Of a stretch of DNA of 5,522 nt, positions 1 to 5,522 are shown piece by piece. The translations under genes and the position numbers were made by a program. The stretch is from positions 1 through 5,522 of the forward strand of contig JAESUT010000157.1 in assembly GCA_016762995.1 (NCBI GenBank), written 5' to 3'. Under the pieces are notes generated by a model. The model made no database searches, had not been told where the DNA came from, and was given only the letters and a program-made list of their open reading frames with translations. How positions within the stretch are numbered: the first letter of the stretch is position 1; each line of letters begins with the position of its first letter. Origin of the DNA: Gammaproteobacteria bacterium. GTDB lineage: Bacteria > Pseudomonadota > Gammaproteobacteria > Pseudomonadales > Pseudohongiellaceae.

Positions 1-133
1 GGACCAATACTGAATCTGCGGCAGGTTCGGCACGCAGAAAAGGTGAGTAGTCAGTGCTGCTGGCACAGCCAGCAACAGAAGCTGCTAGTACAAATAACGC
101 TGATAGAGCTTTGAGTCTACTATTACCGAGCAT
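1..133 (-). CDS. Putative lipoprotein, N-terminal part only
   Basis: Reading leftward from the ATG at 133, 44 codons stay open to the window edge, so the gene is cut at its 3' side. The product begins with a basic stretch (MLGNSRLK), then a hydrophobic segment (about residues 9-20), then the lipobox V-A-G-C with the lipidated cysteine at residue 23. This is a type II (Lsp-cleaved) signal peptide. The residue after the cysteine is Ala rather than Asp, which by the usual Lol rule favours outer-membrane sorting. The start is supported by GAAGGAAG at 140-147, with AGGA 8 bases from the ATG. Only about 21 residues of mature protein are visible (CASSTDYSPFLRAEPAADSV...), too few to name a family. 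The Pro/Ala-rich run ending in SVLV faintly recalls DUF2846-type lipoproteins, but that is a guess. I am confident of the lipoprotein call and have no view on function. Confidence 0.8.
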   Translation of the reverse strand, partial: MLGNSRLKALSALFVLAASVAGCASSTDYSPFLRAEPAADSVLV

Positions 134-350
134 GTCGAACTTCCTTCTTGGAATTTCACCGCTTGATGACCAATGAATGCAAAACTCACCCGAGCCACCT
201 AATTAACTGTACGGACTAGTGTAACTCTTTGGAGGCTCAAATTCATGGACAGAATGCCAACTGTGGCAATATGACGCGTAGTCTTCGATTAGGCTTGAAC
301 AGCGTGGCTGAGGGAATACGATGCCAGGCTCTGAGAGGGCCCGAAATACA

Positions 351-378
351 GAGTTGAGAGTTGAGAGTTGAGAGTTGA
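351..378. repeat. Heptamer tandem repeat, (GAGTTGA)x4
   Basis: Four exact, uninterrupted copies of GAGTTGA occupy 351-357, 358-364, 365-371 and 372-378, followed by one more G. On the minus strand the unit reads TCAACTC. The array lies immediately downstream of the stop codon (381-383) of the small minus-strand gene, with two bases between. Seven is not a multiple of three, so copy-number change would shift any reading frame running through it. Perfect heptamer arrays typically arise by slippage and can vary between strains. I see no coding role here. Confidence 0.95.
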
Positions 379-380
379 GG

Positions 381-569
381 CTAGTGCTGGTCGCGCTGCT
401 TTTTCACCTGTGAGAGCTCTTTGGCGAATTGGTCAAGTCTCGAGCGAATTGCGACTTCTTTCTGCCTTCTTAGAAAACTTAGATCGCTGTCGGCCTTTGC
501 TTCTTCAATAGCTTCCGCTATTGCGTCTGTTATTGGCTTTTCTATTGCTGATTCAGCAGATTTGTTCAT
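381..569 (-). CDS. Small hypothetical protein, 62 aa, charged and helical
   Basis: A complete reading frame runs from the ATG at 569 to the TAG at 381-383. I do not recognise the product. The start is supported by a GGAG Shine-Dalgarno core at 579-582, nine bases upstream, which is the main reason to think this is a real gene. The protein has no signal peptide, membrane segment or cysteine. The first half is Ala/Glu-rich (ITDAIAEAIEEAKADSD) and acidic. The second half is basic, with nine Lys/Arg among residues 34-59 (FLRRQKEVAIRSRLDQF...). Almost the whole chain is compatible with long amphipathic helices or a short coiled coil, suggesting a soluble, possibly oligomeric or nucleic-acid-binding protein; that role is inference only. 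It has no same-strand partner nearby: the lipoprotein gene begins about 250 bases downstream and the transposase ends about 630 bases upstream. Confidence 0.6.
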   Translation of the reverse strand: MNKSAESAIEKPITDAIAEAIEEAKADSDLSFLRRQKEVAIRSRLDQFAKELSQVKKQRDQH

Positions 570-954
570 TCGCTATAACTCCAGCTAATGTGCGTTTTCT
601 GTGTAGGCCGAGTGTCGGTTTTTTCTTGTTCTACTACTTTCCTATCAGCTTTCGCCAATTTATCGGAGCAAATCATGCTTGAAGCAATCGATCTGCTAAT
701 TCTGGGCACGCTCTCTACCGCAAAAATCCAATAATTTAGTCACTTCTATGAAGCGCAACATATAGTGTACATCGGCCGAAGTCAAACAATATATAGTGCT
801 TTCAAGCGCTTAGAGACGGTTTTCTAGCTCTACAAATTAATGGTATATCTGGCTCCTTTCTGTTGTGTCACTGCATTTGCAGCCAAATAAACTGAATGAT
901 TTCTTATACTTAGCCTCAAGATGCACTACTCAACTTACTCCAATATCAATCAAA
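570..954. other. Gene-poor stretch with no assigned function
   Basis: I find no convincing gene here on either strand. Visible minor structure includes an 8-base direct repeat ATATAGTG at 760-767 and 791-798. The second copy runs into a six-base-pair hairpin with a four-base loop, AGTGCT/AGCGCT (795-810, one G-T pair). A shorter CTGC/GCAG hairpin sits at 871-882. A CCGA/TCGG hairpin followed by six T residues (608-624) resembles a very weak plus-strand terminator, but no plus-strand gene precedes it. The promoter of the 62-codon gene should lie in the left part, but no clear -35/-10 pair stands out. Confidence 0.5.
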
Positions 955-991
955 TAAAGGACACCCAATTATAAATTAAAGGACACCCAAT
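955..991. repeat. Two 15-base direct repeats near the transposase gene
   Basis: The sequence TAAAGGACACCCAAT occurs exactly at 955-969 and again at 977-991, a 22-base period with a 7-base AT-rich spacer. On the transposase's own strand each copy reads ATTGGGTGTCCTTTA. The pair lies about 205-240 bases downstream of the transposase stop codon. I see no further copy in this window, including the 189 bases upstream of the transposase. Paired GGGTGTCC-type motifs beside a RAYT gene fit a dispersed repeat linked to that gene, or a binding site for a dimer, but neither is shown by the sequence. Confidence 0.85.
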
Positions 992-1113
992 CTATATTTG
1001 AATTCTTCATCTAAAGTAATAAGACTGCGAATTGTGAAAGTGATGGAATTTTAAGCAGCCGTGTATCAGGGTTATTAGAAAATTGTGCTATTGCTAGGTG
1101 ACTGAGCTGGGGA

Positions 1114-1154
1114 AATGAATCATTCTCGCTACGGGAGACATCGTAGAATGAATT
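1114..1154. repeat. Imperfect inverted repeat, possibly REP-like
   Basis: CTACG (1129-1133) pairs with CGTAG (1142-1146) across an 8-base loop. After a 4-base bulge (ctcg, 1125-1128) on the left arm, the stem resumes with CATT (1121-1124) against AATG (1147-1150). The left arm also contains an 11-base odd palindrome, AATGAATCATT (1114-1124). On the transposase's strand a GTAG (complement of 1129-1132) stands just 5' of this palindrome. RAYT-associated REP elements are known to have a GTAG or GGAG tetranucleotide next to a bulged stem, so the arrangement is suggestive. It lies 42 bases beyond the transposase stop codon. Only one copy is visible, so the REP assignment is tentative. Confidence 0.45.
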
Positions 1155-1161
1155 AATACGC

Positions 1162-1207
1162 CTTCGTGAACCGAAGTATAAAGAAGAGTTGGTAGCTAGG
1201 AGCTGCC
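1162..1207. repeat. Two short hairpins at the transposase 3' end
   Basis: CTTCG (1162-1166) and CGAAG (1172-1176) form a perfect five-pair stem with a 5-base loop. GGTAGCT (1191-1197) and AGCTGCC (1201-1207) form a seven-pair stem with one T-G pair and a 3-base loop, straddling the transposase stop codon (1196-1198). Neither is followed by a T tract on either strand, so they do not look like intrinsic terminators. Together with the inverted repeat at 1114-1154 they make a hairpin cluster at the end of the transposase gene. Confidence 0.45.
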
Positions 1208-2293
1208 GTATAGCAATCGGGAGGAATTTACTCCCCTGATCCATTTATGCGAGTGTTTTAAACCAACCCCTGACTTGATCCTACTTTCATGAAAATGGAC
1301 CAGAGCCGATTCAGAACCTGCCGCCACGGAATAATGACGGTGGAACGTTGTGACACTCTTGAGCCAGGATTCTGCACTTATTCCCAGGTCATTCAGCAAA
1401 CTGTTCTTTTCATCCAAGGTATCGGTGATCCTGTGTGCCAAATACTCTTCCGGGTGAAGCGCCTTACAGGTTGTTTCCAGTAGATCAATATAGCTCTGCG
1501 GCGTGATCGGCAGCGCTTTTCCGGATATTCCTTCCAGCTCAGACATTAGCCGAAGCTTCGCCTGCTTGCCTCCGGACTGGCGGCCAACGAGATGCTTTGT
1601 GGTGCGCCGTGTAAGCAGGCGATGCTGGCGATAACTTCTATTTTTGACTTTCTTGGCGTGATGAATCAACCGCTCTTGAATCGACGTAAAGTCACTATTC
1701 TCAAGCGAGTCTGTAATTCCCGCCCGAATAGGGTTTAAATCTACATAGGCCATACAAGTAACGAGCGCTCTCTCATCCAGCAACGCCTGACTCTTAAAAC
1801 GCCCTTCCCAAAAACGACCACTGCATTCGTCTTCCCGGTTTGCCTGCCGTGCCACAGTCTCATTTATGCAACGCATGAACCATGAGATATCCATTAGGCG
1901 ATCGCGCCACAAGCCAATTTGTTGTTGCAGACGCCTCGAAGCCGCCTTACTCGATTTATTTTTTTGCAAGGTGGCAACCAAGGCTGCATTGCGAGGAAAG
2001 AGAGCGGTCCAGCGCTTAAGCACTTCAGCATCGTCCCAGTCTCTAGCTTGCTGTTCGTTGACGAACAAGACGAGATGATAATGATTACTCATAATGGCGT
2101 AAGCGCAGATGTCGATCGAGAACTGTGCGGCTAGCGTCTTGATTCGAGACACCAACCATTGCTTGCGGTGATCGAAGTTCTTACCTGTAACCGGGTCATC
2201 ACCACATAGATAGGCGCGACGAACACAGCGCGAAATACAATGGTAGTAAGGCGTATCTTGCAGCGACACTTGTTGATATCTTGCTCGGGTCAT
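1196..2293 (-). CDS. REP-associated tyrosine transposase (RAYT, IS200-like Y1/HUH family)
   Basis: The 365-residue product is a single-strand DNA nuclease/transposase of the Y1 HUH class. The metal-binding HxH is H71-Y-H73 in AIMSNHYHLVLF. The nucleophilic tyrosine is most likely Y183 in CMAYVDLNPIRAG, the Y-x3-NP context typical of RAYTs. SGRFWEGRFKSQAL (residues 158-171) and the N-terminal TPYYHCISRCVRRAYLCG are also family signatures. It is much longer than the compact E. coli enzyme (about 165 residues): the HxH-to-Tyr interval is about 110 residues, and about 180 residues follow the tyrosine, ending in a basic HKWIRGVNSSRLLYG-type tail that looks native. No frameshift or internal stop is present, so the protein is probably active. 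RAYTs act on dispersed REP hairpins and are usually single-copy chromosomal genes rather than parts of mobile insertion sequences; no matching terminal repeats bracket this one. The start at 2293 has only a weak GAAAAG at 2298-2303, suggesting low translation. Confidence 0.93.
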   Translation of the reverse strand: MTRARYQQVSLQDTPYYHCISRCVRRAYLCGDDPVTGKNFDHRKQWLVSRIKTLAAQFSIDICAYAIMSNHYHLVLFVNEQQARDWDDAEVLKRWTALFPRNAALVATLQKNKSSKAASRRLQQQIGLWRDRLMDISWFMRCINETVARQANREDECSGRFWEGRFKSQALLDERALVTCMAYVDLNPIRAGITDSLENSDFTSIQERLIHHAKKVKNRSYRQHRLLTRRTTKHLVGRQSGGKQAKLRLMSELEGISGKALPITPQSYIDLLETTCKALHPEEYLAHRITDTLDEKNSLLNDLGISAESWLKSVTTFHRHYSVAAGSESALVHFHESRIKSGVGLKHSHKWIRGVNSSRLLYGSS

Positions 2294-2400
2294 CGAACTT
2301 TTCTATCTAGCCCTGATCAATTAATATTGCCGAATTCAGTCAGATCACCTCGAAATTTACGCCGAGACAAAATGCAAGCGGACCGCCGATTCTAGAGGGT

Positions 2401-2440
2401 TTGTAGTACTATGCAAGGCGAAATTAAAAAATGCTAAAGT
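2401..2440 (+). promoter_or_regulatory. Possible promoter of the ROK kinase gene
   Basis: A sequence fitting an extended -10 element, TGCTAAAGT, lies at 2432-2440, with TAAAGT as the hexamer. No good -35 sits 17 bases upstream. A second reading uses TTGTAG (2401-2406) and TTAAAA (2424-2429) with 17-base spacing. TAGTACTA, an 8-base perfect palindrome (2404-2411), overlaps the would-be -35 and could be an operator half. All of this is by eye and weak. Confidence 0.25.
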
Positions 2441-2471
2441 GGCAGTGACACAACAGCCAGAAGATTTGAAT

Positions 2472-2477
2472 AGAGGG
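2472..2477 (+). promoter_or_regulatory. Ribosome binding site of the ROK kinase gene
   Basis: AGAGGG lies five bases before the ATG at 2483 and is the only good Shine-Dalgarno match nearby. It fixes the start, and the resulting N-terminus (MRIGIDLGGTK) matches the family's usual beginning. Confidence 0.7.
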
Positions 2478-2482
2478 TGTAA

Positions 2483-3400
2483 ATGAGGATTGGAATCGAC
2501 CTAGGCGGCACGAAGATCGAGGGCATATTACTCTCACCCACGGGTGAGGTGACCGAGAAGATTCGTGTGAATACACCTAAGGAAGAATACCTCGATACCG
2601 TTAATGCAATTTGCGAAGTGATTGATCAATTGCAACGGCTGTCTCCATCGAAGCAGTGTTCCGTTGGAATTGGGACTCCTGGCGCCTTATCTCCACCGAA
2701 TGAGCTCGGCCTCGAACTGATGAAGAACTGCAATTCGATCTGTCTCAACGGTCAGCCATTGAAGGCCGATATTGAGAAACGGCTAGACTATGCAACTCGT
2801 ATCGAGAACGACGCAAATTGCTTTGTCCTTTCGGAAGCCTGCTACGGTTCAGCGGTTTCCGCCAGAACGGTATTTGGGGTAATTCTCGGCACGGGAACCG
2901 GCGGCGGTATCGTCATAGACAAGCAACTGCATACGGGCCCAAATCGAATCGCTGGTGAATGGGGGCACAACTGCATTCCGAGCTCCGTGCGCGAGCTAAT
3001 CGCCCAAGACCGACAATGCTACTGCGGCAGAAAGAACTGCAACGAAACCGTGCTTTCCGGGCGAGGCTTGAGACAGACTCATCTCGAGAGAACTGGTATC
3101 GAGCTGGAGACCAAGGAAATAGCGAGTTTGGCTACCGTAGGAAACGTTGAAGCCAGTGAGAGCATTCAGATTTACTGCAAACAGTTGGCGCGCTGTCTCT
3201 CAACGGCCGTTAATCTTATAGACCCAGATATGATTGTATTAGGAGGAGGCCTATCAAATATTTCACAGCTGTATACGCAGGTTCCAGGCCTCATGGAAGA
3301 TCATGTATTCACAGAAAATATGCTGACCATGCTCTGCGCGCCGAAGTTTGGCGATGCTAGCGGCGCTATCGGTGCCGCCTGTCTGTGGCCGACAGATTGA
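2483..3400 (+). CDS. mak: ROK-family sugar kinase, most like fructokinase Mak
   Basis: A complete 305-residue cytoplasmic sugar kinase, expected to phosphorylate fructose (and perhaps mannose or another hexose) at the 6-position with ATP. The ROK hallmarks are in order: phosphate loop DLGGTK (residues 6-11), catalytic aspartate D110 in ENDAN, glycine loop GTGTGGG (136-142), GEWGHN with H162 (sugar contact and zinc ligand), cysteine cluster C179-Y-C181-G...C186-N-E188 for structural zinc, and DPDMIVLGGG (248-256). The length and several local runs match E. coli Mak (302 aa) better than NagK as I recall them, notably NSICLNGQP, GGGLSNISQLY and the LWPTD end. In the CxCGxxGCxE motif the glycine before the last cysteine is Asn (N185); the ligands remain. 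The gene stands alone, divergent from the transposase and converging on purA, with no sugar transporter or regulator in view. Substrate assignment rests on similarity only; N-acetylglucosamine or another hexose cannot be excluded. Confidence 0.88.
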   Translation: MRIGIDLGGTKIEGILLSPTGEVTEKIRVNTPKEEYLDTVNAICEVIDQLQRLSPSKQCSVGIGTPGALSPPNELGLELMKNCNSICLNGQPLKADIEKRLDYATRIENDANCFVLSEACYGSAVSARTVFGVILGTGTGGGIVIDKQLHTGPNRIAGEWGHNCIPSSVRELIAQDRQCYCGRKNCNETVLSGRGLRQTHLERTGIELETKEIASLATVGNVEASESIQIYCKQLARCLSTAVNLIDPDMIVLGGGLSNISQLYTQVPGLMEDHVFTENMLTMLCAPKFGDASGAIGAACLWPTD

Positions 3401-3434
3401 AAGTAAACTGAGCTTAACTACCGATCACAGCCTT

Positions 3435-4736
<1,302 letters not shown>

Positions 4737-4764
4737 CTACTCAATATCTTGTTCAAAGCAAATA

Positions 4765-5522
4765 CTATGTAATGTCTTCAACAATCCATTTGCCATCAGC
4801 TAGCCGCAGCTGTCGATCGCAATTTAGATCTTCTAAATCCTGTTCCGCCAACTCGCTCTCAAGCAGATTGGTAATTACAATCTCGCCGCTAGCACGCAGT
4901 TCGGCAATGGCATCCAATAAGCCAGCATCACAGCCAATTGGAGCGATAATCGCTGCCCTGAGAGTAAACGTTTTACTGCTCAGTCTAGCAATTGTCTTTA
5001 GATCAGTGTCAAACCCAGATGCCGGCCGCGAGCGGCCAAAAACTTCACCGATGTGGTCATAGCGTCCACCCTTGGCTACGGCTCTGCCGTATTCTGGCGT
5101 GTAGGCTGCGAACACAATGCCCGTATGGTATTCGTAGCCACGCAATTCGCAAAGGTCAAAGCAGAGAGTCATCTCGGGGTGACGCTGCTTAACTCCCTCG
5201 ACTATCAAGACTAATTCCAGAAGCTCTTTCTTTACCGAATTAGGTGCATCTTCGAAAACCGTTACAGCCTCTTGCAACGTTGCCTCGTTACCACTCAGTC
5301 GCGAGAGCTTCCTCAACATAGAATGTAGCTTTGACTCTTTCACTGCCGCATCTAAGACAGAATCGATCTCGTCATAGGCTTTACGTTGCACGGCATCGAA
5401 TAATACAGATTCGGTATCTGCATCAATCGCCGCTTCTTTGACGAGTGCACGAAAGATACCAACGTGCCCAAGCACAACAGATATGTTTTCAATTTCTGCC
5501 GCATGTAGGGTGGCATACATTA
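4765..5522 (-). CDS. hisZ: ATP phosphoribosyltransferase regulatory subunit HisZ, 5' end missing
   Basis: The frame runs off the right edge. The ATG at 5520 is an internal methionine, not the start, because conserved HisZ sequence (VVLGHVGIFRAL) follows it almost at once. About 250 residues are visible of a protein usually near 390. HisZ is a catalytically dead relative of histidyl-tRNA synthetase that binds short-form HisG and is needed for the first step of histidine synthesis. Visible signatures are LGHVGIFRAL, FDAVQRKAYDEID, LCELRGYEYHTGIVFAAY (the histidine-binding loop of the synthetase fold) and GGRYDHIGEVFGRSRPASGF (motif 3 region). The chain ends CDRQLRLADGKWIVEDI, as in gammaproteobacterial HisZ, with no anticodon-binding domain. 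That absence separates it from HisS. Its position just before purA agrees with the common hfl-hisZ-purA order. HisG is not in the window but is expected elsewhere in short form. Confidence 0.95.
   Translation of the reverse strand, partial: MYATLHAAEIENISVVLGHVGIFRALVKEAAIDADTESVLFDAVQRKAYDEIDSVLDAAVKESKLHSMLRKLSRLSGNEATLQEAVTVFEDAPNSVKKELLELVLIVEGVKQRHPEMTLCFDLCELRGYEYHTGIVFAAYTPEYGRAVAKGGRYDHIGEVFGRSRPASGFDTDLKTIARLSSKTFTLRAAIIAPIGCDAGLLDAIAELRASGEIVITNLLESELAEQDLEDLNCDRQLRLADGKWIVEDIT

Noticed and set aside
245..274. Nine-codon plus-strand frame after a strong GGAGG (231-235)
   Set aside because: It is far too short, and nothing downstream suggests a leader peptide or attenuated gene.
608..624. 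CCGA/TCGG hairpin followed by six T residues, terminator-like on the plus strand
   Set aside because: The stem is only four base pairs and no plus-strand gene lies upstream.
675..734. 19-codon plus-strand frame (MLEAIDLLILGTLSTAKIQ) with GGAG upstream
   Set aside because: The ribosome-site match is fair, but the frame is too short to separate from chance and has no promoter or recognised family.
1216..1240. GGGAG/CTCCC hairpin extended by ATC/GAT
   Set aside because: It lies wholly within the transposase's C-terminal codons, which read as normal family sequence, so it is probably incidental.
1011..1244. 77-codon minus-strand reading frame overlapping the transposase 3' end
   Set aside because: It overlaps the transposase in another frame, runs through the hairpin cluster, has no family-like features, and its start has no independent support.
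955..2482. A complete insertion sequence with defined ends and target duplication
   Set aside because: The 15-base repeats occur only on one side of the transposase, and I found no matching terminal repeat or target duplication upstream of it.
3379..3395. CTGTC/GACAG hairpin at the end of the kinase gene
   Set aside because: It is inside coding sequence, has a five-pair stem, and no T tract follows on either strand, so it is not a convincing bidirectional terminator.

Overview
The window looks like ordinary chromosome of a gammaproteobacterium. The strongest marker is the hisZ-purA gene pair on the minus strand, a common gene order in gammaproteobacteria. The encoded HisZ, PurA and Mak-type ROK kinase all read like proteins of that class. 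Base composition looks close to balanced by eye. A marine or free-living relative of the Cellvibrionales/Alteromonadales type is plausible, but the window does not fix the genus.

Layout from left to right. Positions 1-133 (minus) hold the 5' end of a lipoprotein gene with a clear lipobox, cut by the window edge. About 220 bases of unassigned DNA follow, then four perfect copies of a 7-base tandem repeat (351-378). The repeat ends almost against the stop codon of a 62-codon hypothetical gene (381-569, minus). Positions 570-1195 form a gene-poor stretch. Its first part holds nothing I recognise. Its second part holds two 15-base direct repeats (955-969 and 977-991) and a cluster of small inverted repeats that runs up to and into the 3' end of the next gene. 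That gene (1196-2293, minus) is a REP-associated tyrosine transposase (RAYT, IS200-like HUH/Y1 family) with its HxH and tyrosine motifs intact.

A 189-base divergent intergenic region separates the transposase from a ROK-family sugar kinase, most like fructokinase Mak (2483-3400, plus). The kinase converges on purA with only 34 bases between the stop codons and no recognisable terminator hairpin there. purA (3435-4730, minus) is complete and encodes adenylosuccinate synthetase. hisZ lies upstream of it on the same strand (4765 to the right edge) and is missing its 5' end. The 34-base gap between hisZ and purA suggests co-transcription.

The metabolic genes link histidine and purine synthesis (HisZ supports the ATP-consuming first step of histidine synthesis; PurA makes the AMP precursor) and sugar phosphorylation (Mak). 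The transposase and its repeats are the accessory part of the window. I see no CRISPR array, defence system, tRNA, rRNA or complete insertion sequence with defined ends. The most interesting signal is the repeat and hairpin cluster next to the transposase.
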